Assembly (NCBI RefSeq): GCF_006716115.1
Contig: NZ_VFOO01000001.1
Location: 2,418,001-2,482,000 of the forward strand
Direction: 5' to 3'
DNA length: 64,000 nt
Source of the DNA: Subtercola boreus
GTDB taxonomy: Bacteria; Actinomycetota; Actinomycetes; Actinomycetales; Microbacteriaceae
Shown: positions 50,102-58,850 of the stretch, piece after piece
Layout: each line of letters begins with the position of its first letter
How positions within the stretch are numbered: position 1 is the first letter of the stretch
Program-made: the position numbers and the translations under genes
Notes under the pieces: generated by a model
Told to the model about the DNA's origin: nothing
Seen by the model: the letters and a program-made list of their open reading frames with translations, nothing else
Databases searched by the model: none

Positions 50102-51171
50102 AGGTCATCCACGTCTTCAATACGATGAACAGTGGTGGGCTGCAGCGGGTGGTGCTGATGTTGAGCGCATATTCGGCGGAGCGCGACATCCAGTCCTACC
50201 TGGTCGCGGCCGACGGGCCACTCGCCGGTCGCGAAGGTCCCGGCGCAACGTTCGTCGAGAAGTGGAAGCTCGGCTTTCCGGGCGAAGTACTGCAGTTGTT
50301 CCTGCTCGCACGGCGCGTGAAGCCGGTGGTCCTCCACGCACACCAGCGACGGGATGCTCTCAGCAGCCTGATCGTCGGGCGGATGCTCGGCATCCCTGTG
50401 TTCGAGCACGCCCACAACATCCTCCCCAACCAGGGCCCCACCCGGCTGTCCTTTCTCTCCCAGAAGATCTTTGCCGTGAGCGACCAGGTGGCCGAGATGG
50501 TCGTCTCGGTTTATGGCGCACCGGCCGAGCGTGTCGTCGTCGTGGGCGGCACGCCGGCGAACGTCTCGACGACAGCACCGGCCGACCGCGAAGAGGGAAG
50601 TCCCGATCGCCCGTGGCGGGTACTCGGCATCGGCCGGGTCGCCGAGCAGAAGGATCCGGTGCGTTTTGTCAGGATCGTCGCGGCCGCAGCGAAGATCCGT
50701 CCGGTCGAGGGTCGCTGGCTCGGATCCGGTCCACTCCGGGACGATGCTCTCGCCGAAGTCGTGCGTCTCGGTGCACCCGTGGTCTTCGCTGGCGAGTCGG
50801 ACGACATCGCGCGTGAACTCGACGAGGCCGATGGGCTCCTCATCACGTCGAAGTGGGAGGGTCTCGGCCTGGTCGTGCTCGAGGCCTTTGCCCGCAAGCG
50901 CCCGGTGGTGGGCGCCGCAACGGGTGGTCTGGTCGGTCTTCTCGGATCGGGCAAGGGCACCGCCGTCGACGCAGCGGCATCCGACGAGGAATTCGCGAAG
51001 AGCCTCGTCGGCGCCTTCGACTTCTCTGCTGATTCTGCGGCCACCGTCGACCGGGCATTCGAGTACGTGACCACGGAGGCCTCGCCCGACCGTGTCTTCG
51101 GACCCGTGATCGACGAATACCGCGCGGCGAGCCTGACCACGACCTCCCGACGAAAGGCCACCAAGGCATGA
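50098..51171 (+). CDS. Glycosyltransferase family 4 protein (GT-B)
   Basis: This 357-residue GT4-like enzyme begins MKVIHVFNTMNSGGLQRVVLMLSAYSAER. PVVLHAHQRRDALSSLIVGRMLGIPVFEHAHN is the acceptor-side domain. The C-terminal nucleotide-sugar site shows VLGIGRVAEQKDPVRFVRI and LLITSKWEGLGLVVLEAFARKRPVVGAATGG, with the E-x7-E-type motif. The GTG start overlaps the previous gene and the end overlaps the next (ATGA). The sugar is unknown. Confidence 0.92.
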   Translation: MKVIHVFNTMNSGGLQRVVLMLSAYSAERDIQSYLVAADGPLAGREGPGATFVEKWKLGFPGEVLQLFLLARRVKPVVLHAHQRRDALSSLIVGRMLGIPVFEHAHNILPNQGPTRLSFLSQKIFAVSDQVAEMVVSVYGAPAERVVVVGGTPANVSTTAPADREEGSPDRPWRVLGIGRVAEQKDPVRFVRIVAAAAKIRPVEGRWLGSGPLRDDALAEVVRLGAPVVFAGESDDIARELDEADGLLITSKWEGLGLVVLEAFARKRPVVGAATGGLVGLLGSGKGTAVDAAASDEEFAKSLVGAFDFSADSAATVDRAFEYVTTEASPDRVFGPVIDEYRAASLTTTSRRKATKA

Positions 51172-52193
51172 CCCGCGACCCCTCCGTGTCGGTGATCGCT
51201 CCCCTGCACAACGCGAGCGACTACCTCGACCACTTTCTCCGCCGTATCGCCGAGACGGTGCGGGAGGGCGACCAGATCATCCTCATCGACGACGGATCGT
51301 CCGACTCGACGGGTCGGCAGATCACCGACTGGGCCGCCAGCCGGCCTTTAGTGACAGCGGTCGTCAACGAGAAGAATCTCGGAGTCGCCGGCACGCGTAA
51401 CAAGGCCGTCGCCATGGCTGAGGGCGACTTCGTCTGGTTCGTGGACCACGACGACGCGTGGGAGCCCGACATCCTGTCGCGTCTCGTGCAGGCCTCCAGA
51501 GACGCGGATGTCGTCATCTGCCGTGCGGAGTACCGCACCGTCGAGACCAAGCCGGGGCGGATCGTCGACGGGATTTCCACCGCAGAGACGCTCTCGGGCG
51601 ACGGGGCGCTGGAACTGATGCTGACCGGCCGCGTGCACGGCTACCTCTGGACCAAACTGATCAGGCGCGAACTCCTCGGGGTCGACCCGTTCCCCCTCCT
51701 CTCCTCTCAGTCCGACTTCGTCGGCGTGTCCCGGATGATCGGGCGGAGCAGCATCGTGCACACCGTGCCTGATGTGCTCTACCACTACCTCCAGCGGGAG
51801 GGTTCGATCACCCGGCACAAGGAGCCGAAGCTCGAGAACCACCGGGTCGCGCGCGACGCGATGATCGCGGTGCTCGAAGCGAGTGACCTGCCCGACAGAG
51901 CCGCGCTCGGCGACTACTTCACCGCCTGGTTCTACTGCCACGCCGTGGCATTCGTCCCGGTGCGCTCGCATGCGTCGTCCGGGCTCCAGCGCGAGGGTGT
52001 CCGGCTCGCCCGGGCCCAGCTGAAGTCGATCGACCTTCGGCCGATCTTCGCGCGCAACAAACGGGTGGCTGCGGAGATGGCAATCATCAGGTTCGCGCCG
52101 GCACTGTATCCGTTCGTCATCTCCGCCGCTCTGTTCGCCCACGACAGACTCCGGTCCGCACGTCTCGCTCTCCGATCCGGAGGTTCCCGATGA
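51168..52193 (+). CDS. Glycosyltransferase family 2 protein (GT-A)
   Basis: This 341-residue GT2 enzyme begins SVSVIAPLHNASDYLDHFLRRIAETVREGDQIILIDDGSSDSTGR. GDFVWFVDHDDAWEPDILSRLV is the metal-binding DxD (here DHDD) region. The C-terminal part has a mostly helical acceptor domain without clear membrane anchors. It is coupled at both ends (ATGA). It would transfer one sugar of the repeat unit to a lipid-linked acceptor. Confidence 0.93.
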   Translation: MTRDPSVSVIAPLHNASDYLDHFLRRIAETVREGDQIILIDDGSSDSTGRQITDWAASRPLVTAVVNEKNLGVAGTRNKAVAMAEGDFVWFVDHDDAWEPDILSRLVQASRDADVVICRAEYRTVETKPGRIVDGISTAETLSGDGALELMLTGRVHGYLWTKLIRRELLGVDPFPLLSSQSDFVGVSRMIGRSSIVHTVPDVLYHYLQREGSITRHKEPKLENHRVARDAMIAVLEASDLPDRAALGDYFTAWFYCHAVAFVPVRSHASSGLQREGVRLARAQLKSIDLRPIFARNKRVAAEMAIIRFAPALYPFVISAALFAHDRLRSARLALRSGGSR

Positions 52194-53260
52194 ACCGCGT
52201 CTTCGTCTCCGGAGTCGGCCAGTACGACAACATCGGCGACACCGTTCTTCGGCGCGGCCTGATCGATGCGGTGCGACCGGGAGTCGATCTCCACGTCCTC
52301 GTCGCCGACCTCACCGCCGACTACCAGTCCGGCCTCCAGCTCGCCGAGACCGACACGGTCTACACCTCGGTGTCGGCGTGGCACCGCGCCATGATGACCA
52401 GCGCCCTCCGTCGTCGCACCTGGGTTCTGCACAGCGCGGGTGAGGCGATCGCCGACCTGCACAGCGCGCCCGAACGGGCACTGCTGTTCACGGAGGCGCT
52501 GCTGCTGCGCCCGCGGGGTGGCGGTGCGATGCAGACCGGTGTGGGCATCCGGAAGCCGGTCGGGAAGTACAAGCTTCCCCTCCTCGCCAGCCTGAGACCG
52601 GCGAAGCTCGTCACTTGGCGTGACCAGTGGAGCCAGTCTGTCGCGGGCTTCGGGTCGGTCACACCCGACTGGGGCTATGCCGAAGGCGCAGCCATCGAGA
52701 CGTTCAGAGACACCCCTGACAGGCCGCTGCTGTCGATCACGCTCCGCGGGGACCGCGCCCATCCTTCCGACTCCTGGATCGCCAACGTGAAGTCGCTGGC
52801 CGAACGCGAGGGCCTCCGGCTGACCGTCGTCACCCAGGTGCAGAGCGACACAGCGCGCTCGGAGACATTGGCCGAAGAGCTCGGAGCCGACCTGCTGACC
52901 TGGGAGACCGACAACCATTTCGGCCAGGAGACGCTGGTCAGGGAGGCGTACGCCCGATCCCGCGCCGTCATCAGCGACCGGGTGCACGCCCTGATCATCG
53001 GCCTCACTGAGGGCGCCGTTCCCCTCGCCTACGCCGCCGACGTGCCGGAGAAAGCCGCACGAACGCTCGAGACGGCGGGCATCACCGGAGTCGCCTTCTC
53101 CGAGCGCAACGCGTCGACACCCACGAGCGTCGACGATCTGGTGGGCGTGCTCCATCGCGACACGGAGATGAGAGAGCACCTGCGCAGCGCGCGGGAGCGC
53201 CTCGGCGATCTGACGTCGACCCTGCGACGGATCCTGCAGGCAAAGGGTTCCGACAGATGA
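52190..53260 (+). CDS. Polysaccharide pyruvyltransferase family protein, copy 2
   Basis: This 356-residue PS_pyruv_trans protein reads VFVSGVGQYDNIGDTVLRRGLIDAVRPGVDLHVLVAD at the N-terminus, with the NIGD motif. It ends with YARSRAVISDRVHALIIGLTEGAVPLAYAADVPEKAARTLE, the SDRxHxLI motif. It is longer than and only distantly like the 42855 copy. It is coupled upstream and downstream by 4-bp overlaps in the glycosyltransferase run. Two such genes suggest two pyruvylated positions or one enzyme with a different acceptor. Confidence 0.9.
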   Translation: MNRVFVSGVGQYDNIGDTVLRRGLIDAVRPGVDLHVLVADLTADYQSGLQLAETDTVYTSVSAWHRAMMTSALRRRTWVLHSAGEAIADLHSAPERALLFTEALLLRPRGGGAMQTGVGIRKPVGKYKLPLLASLRPAKLVTWRDQWSQSVAGFGSVTPDWGYAEGAAIETFRDTPDRPLLSITLRGDRAHPSDSWIANVKSLAEREGLRLTVVTQVQSDTARSETLAEELGADLLTWETDNHFGQETLVREAYARSRAVISDRVHALIIGLTEGAVPLAYAADVPEKAARTLETAGITGVAFSERNASTPTSVDDLVGVLHRDTEMREHLRSARERLGDLTSTLRRILQAKGSDR

Positions 53261-54330
53261 CAGCGTCGAACCGGCCGGTCCCGTCCTCACCCGCCCGGAG
53301 GATCACCGTCCTGCATTCGATGCCGGCACCGAAGCCCGGCGAGCCCACGCGCTATGCCGATCACATGAAGGGCGGGGCTCCGGCCTCTGTCACGACGCGA
53401 TTCTTCTCCTGGCGAACCGCGTTGAAAGCCGACTACGACGTCTTCCACATGCACTGGCCCGAATACCTGCTGAGGGGCTCCTCGTTTCCCACTCGGATGG
53501 CGAAGCGCGTCGCGTTCGCCGCGCTCCTGGTGCGGTTGCGCCTCAAACGGATCCCTGTCGTGCGTACGGCCCACAACCTCGAAGCCCACGAGCTGGGAAG
53601 CCGCGTCGAGCGGGCGCTGGTCCGCTGGAACTACCGCTGGACCACAACGGTCATCCGCCTCAACCCGACGACAGCCGTTCCCTCTGGCAAGAATGCCGTC
53701 ACGATCCTCCACGGACACTATCGGGATCGATTCAGCGACTACACGGTGCCGGTGCCCATCAGGGGCAGGTTGTTGTACTTCGGCCTCATCCGCCCCTACA
53801 AGGGCGTGACGAACCTCGAAGAGGCGTTCCGGTCACTGCCGGCAGGCGGGGAGACCCTTCGCGTCGTCGGGAAGCCGTCGAGCAGCGCGCTCGAGACGGC
53901 AGTGGTGGACGCTGCTTCGGGTGACCCCCGCATCTCGCACTGGCTGGAGTTCGTGCCTGACGAAGACCTCGTGCGGGAGATCGGCGAAGCCCAACTCGTC
54001 GTGCTCCCCTACGACGAGATGCACAACTCCGGCTCGATCCTGGTCGCCCTGTCGGTGGGCCGTCCCGTGCTCGTTCCACGGAGTTCGGCGAACGAGGCGC
54101 TGGCAGAGGAGGTGGGGTCGGAATGGGTCGTGATGTACGACGGCGCCCTCACGACCGACACTCTCCGTACGGGGCTCGACTTCGTCGAACAGGACCGCCC
54201 CCTGGTCGCCGTCCCCGACCTCCGGAACCGCGACTGGAAGACCGTGGGCGACGCCCACTACCTCACGTACGTCGACTCTCTCGCTCTCGCGAGACGACAG
54301 GGGTCGGAGGCGCTGCGCGCCGCTCGATGA
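53257..54330 (+). CDS. GT-B glycosyltransferase (GT4/GumI-like)
   Basis: This 357-residue enzyme reads RITVLHSMPAPKPGEPTRYADHM..., DYDVFHMHWPEYLLRG, IPVVRTAHNLEAHELGSRVERALVRW and LLYFGLIRPYKGVTNLEEAFRSL. The nucleotide-sugar motif is VVLPYDEMHNSGSILVALSVGRPVLVPRSSANEALAEE, close to the mannosyltransferase-like GumI/GT4 group. It is the last gene of the plus-strand run, and its end overlaps the opposite HTTM gene by 68 bp. The sugar is inferred only loosely as mannose-like. Confidence 0.88.
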   Translation: MTASNRPVPSSPARRITVLHSMPAPKPGEPTRYADHMKGGAPASVTTRFFSWRTALKADYDVFHMHWPEYLLRGSSFPTRMAKRVAFAALLVRLRLKRIPVVRTAHNLEAHELGSRVERALVRWNYRWTTTVIRLNPTTAVPSGKNAVTILHGHYRDRFSDYTVPVPIRGRLLYFGLIRPYKGVTNLEEAFRSLPAGGETLRVVGKPSSSALETAVVDAASGDPRISHWLEFVPDEDLVREIGEAQLVVLPYDEMHNSGSILVALSVGRPVLVPRSSANEALAEEVGSEWVVMYDGALTTDTLRTGLDFVEQDRPLVAVPDLRNRDWKTVGDAHYLTYVDSLALARRQGSEALRAAR

Positions 54331-55375
54331 GTCGACGTGCGAGCCGTACGACCACGAAGACCAGGTACCCAGCGCCGATCACAGCTGCGATCACGACGAT
54401 GCCCGGCAGGAAGAAGTCCCGCGATTCAGGGAAGAACCGCTCGAAGACGAAGACCGCCACGCCGAGAACGATGACTACGACGCCACCGACCCAGACCTGG
54501 CTCTTCTTCAACGCCCAGCGCACCTGCGGCAACGAGAGAAGACCCCACGAGACGAACGCGCCGTAGGCGATCACATTCGACGTGAAGAGAATACCGAACG
54601 ACATCATCACCCCGAGGTGGAACAGGGTCGTCACGGCCATCATGATGCGGAACGACGCCCACGAGACAGCCGAGACGATGATTCCCGCCTCGAGGATCAC
54701 TGTCAGCCAGTCGACGGTCTCCCAGAGCCACGTCTGGTGGTGCAGCGCTCCCGCCAGCTCCGTCAGCGGCGCGTCCCGGCCCGAGACGAGACGGCTTGCG
54801 AAATGGCCGAAGGCGGATTGCGTCGACGGTGAGAGCCATCCGCTCGCGACTTTCGGCAGGGCAGCCGTGAAGAATGCCAGCCCGATGATCATGGCGAGGT
54901 ACCGGGACGGCCACTGCGGGTTGTCGGGAACCCCGGCCGGCTTCCGGATCGAGTCGAGCGAGTACCGACCACCCCATCCACTGAAGGCCATCACGAACGG
55001 AACCGCCACCATCAGGATGGTGTGATCGATCTTGCCGTAGCTGAACGTGAGCCCGTACCCGAGGAGCATCAGGACGCTGACGGCGATGGAGACGAACCGC
55101 GTGTAGAGACCAGCCGTCAGAGCAACCAGCAGCACGTAGATGGCGGCCTGCACTCCGAGCATCAACCAGAGCGGGGGTGGACCGGAGAGCAGCGCCATCG
55201 GCCCTGGTGGAGGGCTGTAGAAGGGCGCGGGGACGCCCGAGACCCACGTGAAGTCGGGAAGCGAGACGATCACCAGTACGCCGAAGACGATCCGGTAACG
55301 GGAGAGGTCGCGAACGGTGAACGGGCCCCGGTTCGCCCACGAGGCGAAACGGCTGAGAAGACCTGCAGTGCTCAC
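54263..55375 (-). CDS. HTTM-domain membrane protein (vitamin K carboxylase-like)
   Basis: This protein of about 370 residues has about eight to nine membrane segments. It resembles the HTTM family related to gamma-glutamyl carboxylase: FTVRDLSRYRIVFGVLVIVSLPDF..., YSPPPGPMALLSGPPPLWLMLGVQ, and LAMIIGLAFFTAALPKVASGWLSPS. The GTG start overlaps the stop of the 55372 gene. The catalytic Lys/His of true carboxylases cannot be confirmed by eye. Found here and in other actinobacterial EPS loci next to a small membrane partner; the role is unknown. Confidence 0.85.
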   Translation of the reverse strand: MSTAGLLSRFASWANRGPFTVRDLSRYRIVFGVLVIVSLPDFTWVSGVPAPFYSPPPGPMALLSGPPPLWLMLGVQAAIYVLLVALTAGLYTRFVSIAVSVLMLLGYGLTFSYGKIDHTILMVAVPFVMAFSGWGGRYSLDSIRKPAGVPDNPQWPSRYLAMIIGLAFFTAALPKVASGWLSPSTQSAFGHFASRLVSGRDAPLTELAGALHHQTWLWETVDWLTVILEAGIIVSAVSWASFRIMMAVTTLFHLGVMMSFGILFTSNVIAYGAFVSWGLLSLPQVRWALKKSQVWVGGVVVIVLGVAVFVFERFFPESRDFFLPGIVVIAAVIGAGYLVFVVVRLARRLIERRAAPPTPVVSRERESRRT

Positions 55376-55839
55376 GATGGGTCTCCCAGGTCGACGGTCA
55401 CGGTCTTCGAGACATCCAGGACTTCTCGGGCTTTCGTGTCGACGTCGTAGCGCACGTCGAGCCATTCGACCGTGAACGTCGAGAGGGCTGTGCCAGGCAG
55501 GATCCTGCCGATCCGATCCCGCAGCCACGCTGTAGATTCAGGCGTCTGGGCCGTGCTCTGCATGAAGTACCCGCTCCGGAACACCGAGAGATCGTTGTTC
55601 GTTCCGCTGACGAGATCGCTGACGCTGAGGTCGACCTGCTCGCCGGCAGCCGTCGTCACGGTGATGTCCGGCTCCACGGCGGGCAAGTAGTTGTTCTTCA
55701 CCGGCGAGCCGCTGAAACCCGGCTGGAAGAGACCGGGATACCACTCGGGGATGAACGGCGAGAGCACTGTCTGAACGCCGAAGTAGCCGAGCGTCGCGAG
55801 GAAGAGCACAGGCACTCCGATCCGGAGCCCTTTTCTCAT
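55372..55839 (-). CDS. Small membrane-anchored partner of the HTTM protein
   Basis: This 155-residue protein has an N-terminal helix (RIGVPVLFLATLGYFGVQTVL), then an extracytoplasmic domain (FIPEWYPGLFQPGFSG... EPDITVTTAAGEQVDLSVSDLVSGTNNDLSVFRSGYFMQ... FTVEWLDVRYDVDTKAREVLDVSKTVTVDLGDPS). The ATG overlaps the polymerase stop (ATGA), and its stop overlaps the HTTM GTG. I do not recognise a named family. Such paired small proteins commonly accompany HTTM proteins, so a two-component membrane complex is likely. Confidence 0.8.
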   Translation of the reverse strand: MRKGLRIGVPVLFLATLGYFGVQTVLSPFIPEWYPGLFQPGFSGSPVKNNYLPAVEPDITVTTAAGEQVDLSVSDLVSGTNNDLSVFRSGYFMQSTAQTPESTAWLRDRIGRILPGTALSTFTVEWLDVRYDVDTKAREVLDVSKTVTVDLGDPS

Positions 55840-57260
55840 CGCAGGCTCCCTCGGCCGGTGGTCGCGCCGCCGAGGCGAATGGCTTCTGTGCCGTTCTTCC
55901 TGTCCCGCGTGTGCTGCGCGAAGGGGATGAGGCTGCCTATCAGGGCCCAGAAGACATAGGGCGAGCCGGGGGCGGAGAACTGGGAGCTGATGCAGGAGAT
56001 GATCAACAGTCCGATGAAGAGCACGATGACGGGATCGAGCGTCTTTCCGAGAACGCGGCGCGCTCGGAGGATCGTGACCAAGGCCGCGATCAGGACGAGC
56101 ACGAAGACTCCCAGCGAGATGATCCCTCCCGTGATCCACAGACTGAGCCACTGGGACTCGGGCGAGAGCCAGGCCAGATAGGACGGTCTGGCGGGCCACG
56201 TCAGGGTGAAATCGTACAACTGTGTACCCCAGCCCGTGATGGGGCGCTGGAAGATGGAGGGGAACGTCTCCGACTCCCAGATGCGAAGCCTGTACGCGAC
56301 GGTCGACGGCAGCCAGGCGAGCGAAGGGTCGTTGTAGGTGGAAGTGGCTGACTGGTAGTCGATCCGCTCCTGCACCTGTTGGCCGAAGACCGCCCACGCC
56401 ACCGCTCCACTGATGAGGATGACGAGGACGACGAGCGGACGGACGCCCATCCGCAGGATGGTCACTGCAAGGATCGCACCGGCCAGCGCGATGGTCGCGA
56501 ATGTCAGCGTGGTGACCTGGCCGACCAGCAGAAGGCCGATGAGCACGATCGACCCTGCCGTCATCGCCCGCGCCCTCGTGCGGTTCTTCTGGGACAGGAT
56601 CTCGACGGCCACCATCGCGGTGACGCAGCTCAGGTAACCGCCGAGGTATGTCCAGTGGCCGATGGTCGAGGTGGCCCGGATGTCCTGCCGACCTTCAGCC
56701 ACCCTCGCCTCCAGACCGTCGCCTCTGACGTTGGCGAGGATCCATTCCTGCACTCCAGGCACCCGCAGGAGCTGCGCCAGGGCGAGTATGGCCACAAAGG
56801 CAGCCGGCCAGGCGAACGCACGCAGGAAGACACCGAGGTCTTCCCTGTTCTTGATGAGCAGACGGGGAGGCCAGGTGATGAGATAGATCTGGAGCTGACC
56901 GATGAGGATCTGCGAGTACGGGGGATGGTCGAGCTGCACCGAGTTGTAGGTCTCGACGAGCACGCGCACCAGCATGTAGAAGATGAACGCGGCGTCGAGA
57001 ATGGTCAGCCGCTGTTTCAGGATCGTTGCACCGGCAGGAGTCAACAGCACCGCAATGAGCGCGATCACCAGCAGGATGATGCTCGGGCCCGGGATGTCAG
57101 CTGAGAGGAACGAGCTGTTCACACCGACCAGCGCCGCCGACGTCCCCAGAAGGAAGGCGATGACCCGGATCTGGCCCTTCGAGACGACCGAAGGTGCCAT
57201 GTCCTCGTCGGGTAGAGCCTTCAGGCCATCGAGGATGGCGGCGGGTTTCAGCGAACTCAT
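55836..57260 (-). CDS. O-antigen ligase/Wzy-like polysaccharide polymerase
   Basis: This 474-residue protein has about 12 membrane helices and the Wzy_C-type pattern, with a long periplasmic loop near residues 290-370 that includes WESETFPSIFQRPITGWGTQLYDFTLTWPARPSYLAWLSPESQWLSLWITGG. That loop carries the PITGWG..., SPESQWL features of O-antigen ligase and polymerase proteins. With the flippase, it would join exported repeat units into EPS. It starts at an ATG 20 bp after the sugar-transferase stop and overlaps the next gene, so the minus-strand run is an operon. Confidence 0.9.
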   Translation of the reverse strand: MSSLKPAAILDGLKALPDEDMAPSVVSKGQIRVIAFLLGTSAALVGVNSSFLSADIPGPSIILLVIALIAVLLTPAGATILKQRLTILDAAFIFYMLVRVLVETYNSVQLDHPPYSQILIGQLQIYLITWPPRLLIKNREDLGVFLRAFAWPAAFVAILALAQLLRVPGVQEWILANVRGDGLEARVAEGRQDIRATSTIGHWTYLGGYLSCVTAMVAVEILSQKNRTRARAMTAGSIVLIGLLLVGQVTTLTFATIALAGAILAVTILRMGVRPLVVLVILISGAVAWAVFGQQVQERIDYQSATSTYNDPSLAWLPSTVAYRLRIWESETFPSIFQRPITGWGTQLYDFTLTWPARPSYLAWLSPESQWLSLWITGGIISLGVFVLVLIAALVTILRARRVLGKTLDPVIVLFIGLLIISCISSQFSAPGSPYVFWALIGSLIPFAQHTRDRKNGTEAIRLGGATTGRGSLR

Positions 57261-57279
57261 AAACTCTTCGTCTCTTGGA

Positions 57280-58767
57280 TCAGTACGCGCCTGAACTGCC
57301 GAGCACAGCCCGGGCAGTCTTCAGGAGGATCAGGAAGTCACCGACCATCGACCAGTTCTCGACGTAGTAGAGGTCGAGCCGGACGGAGTCCTCCCAGGAG
57401 AGGTCCGAACGACCGCTGACCTGCCACAGGCCGGTGATACCCGGCTTCATCAGGAAACGGCGATGTACGTGCGTCTCGTAGAGATCGACTTCGCGCTGCA
57501 GAGGCGGCCTCGGACCGATGAGGGACATCTCGCCCTTGAACACGTTGAACAGTTGCGGCAGTTCATCGAGGCTGTAGCGGCGGAGGATCTTGCCCACAGG
57601 TGTGACCCGGGGGTCATCCTTCATCTTGAAGAGAATGTTGTTGCCCTCACTCCGCTCGACGGCATGAAGATCGTTCAGCAGAGCCTCAGCATTCGGTACC
57701 ATCGACCGGAACTTGAGCATGTCGAATGTCTCGCCGTCGAGTCCGACCCGCTCCTGCCGGAAGAGCACGTCACCCGGGGTACCGAGCCGCACGACAATGG
57801 CGATCGCGATCAGGACCGGTGACAGGACCAGGATGAGGGCGGCCGAGGAGATGACGTCGAAGATGCGCTTCTGGTAGCGCTTGAAGCCCTCGTATCGTGG
57901 CGTCTCGACGTGGATCAAAGGAAGTCCGGCGACCGGACGTGTGTGGATTCGCGGACCGCCGATGTCGGTCAGGCTGGGTGCCACCACAAGGTGCTGCCGG
58001 CCCGGCTCGAGCGACCAGCTCAGTTCGCGGATCTTCTCGGGGGGCAGCTCATCCGAACTGGTGATCACGATGGTGTCCGCGCCGGAGGCGGCGATCGCCG
58101 GACCGATGTGGTCGACTCGGCCGACGACCGGGATGGAGGTCTCACCGAGGTGGCTCGCGATCTTTCCGCTGGGGATGCAGGCGCCGACCACGCGGTATCC
58201 GGAATGGGGATGCCGGCCGAGCTCGCGGGCCGTGTGCAGCACGGAGACCTCCGATCCGACGAGCAGGACCCGAGCGCTGAATTCCCCCTTCTCGCGCTGG
58301 GCGTTCAGCCACTTGCGCCAGATCCATCGACTCAGGAGGATCGTGACGGTGCCGATCGGCAGGGAGATGAAGAAGTACCCGCGACTGAACTCGATCTGGA
58401 AGAGGAACGCCAGGATGGCGAAGAGTCCGAAGACCCGGAGGCTGGCATCGACGACGATCTTGTACTCGAGGGAACCCGTTCCGACGACCCGGTCCTCTCG
58501 GGAACCGTACACACTGAGGGTCAGCCACCAGATGAGCACCAGGGCGACAGAGATGGAGGTGTAGCTCACGGCCAGGAAGCCGATGTCGCCCCGTTGGGGT
58601 AGACCGCTGGCGCTGAACCCGAACCAGACGAACTGCGTCGCAGCCACGACCACCGCGATGACGACGAAGTCGGTCAACCGTAACCGGGATGCGTAGACGA
58701 CCCGCCAGTCCCGGTCATTGGACGTTGACATTTTGACAGTCTCCGTTCCCAATTCACCCGTAGACAT
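57280..58767 (-). CDS. Undecaprenyl-phosphate sugar-phosphate transferase (WbaP/WcaJ-type EPS initiator)
   Basis: This protein of about 495 residues starts EPS units by moving a sugar-1-phosphate onto undecaprenyl phosphate. The N-terminal half has four to five membrane helices plus a CoA-binding-like domain (RVLLVGSEVSVLHTARELGRHPHSGYRVVGACIPSGKI). The C-terminal bacterial sugar transferase domain shows KRIFDVISSAALILVLSPVLIAIAIVVRLGTPGDVLFRQERVGLDGETFDMLKFRSMV, RRYSLDELPQLFNVFKGEMSLIGPRPPL and KPGITGLWQVSGRSDLSW. The Met at 58767 follows GGGGGATCT; a Met 10 codons upstream also has a ribosome site. Confidence 0.95.
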   Translation of the reverse strand: MSTGELGTETVKMSTSNDRDWRVVYASRLRLTDFVVIAVVVAATQFVWFGFSASGLPQRGDIGFLAVSYTSISVALVLIWWLTLSVYGSREDRVVGTGSLEYKIVVDASLRVFGLFAILAFLFQIEFSRGYFFISLPIGTVTILLSRWIWRKWLNAQREKGEFSARVLLVGSEVSVLHTARELGRHPHSGYRVVGACIPSGKIASHLGETSIPVVGRVDHIGPAIAASGADTIVITSSDELPPEKIRELSWSLEPGRQHLVVAPSLTDIGGPRIHTRPVAGLPLIHVETPRYEGFKRYQKRIFDVISSAALILVLSPVLIAIAIVVRLGTPGDVLFRQERVGLDGETFDMLKFRSMVPNAEALLNDLHAVERSEGNNILFKMKDDPRVTPVGKILRRYSLDELPQLFNVFKGEMSLIGPRPPLQREVDLYETHVHRRFLMKPGITGLWQVSGRSDLSWEDSVRLDLYYVENWSMVGDFLILLKTARAVLGSSGAY

Positions 58768-58850
58768 AGATCCCCCGTTCGATCCAGGCACCTGCATGAC
58801 GCTCCCTCATAGTAGCGTCCCTTGCGACCGGCGACATCAGGCGTTCACCC

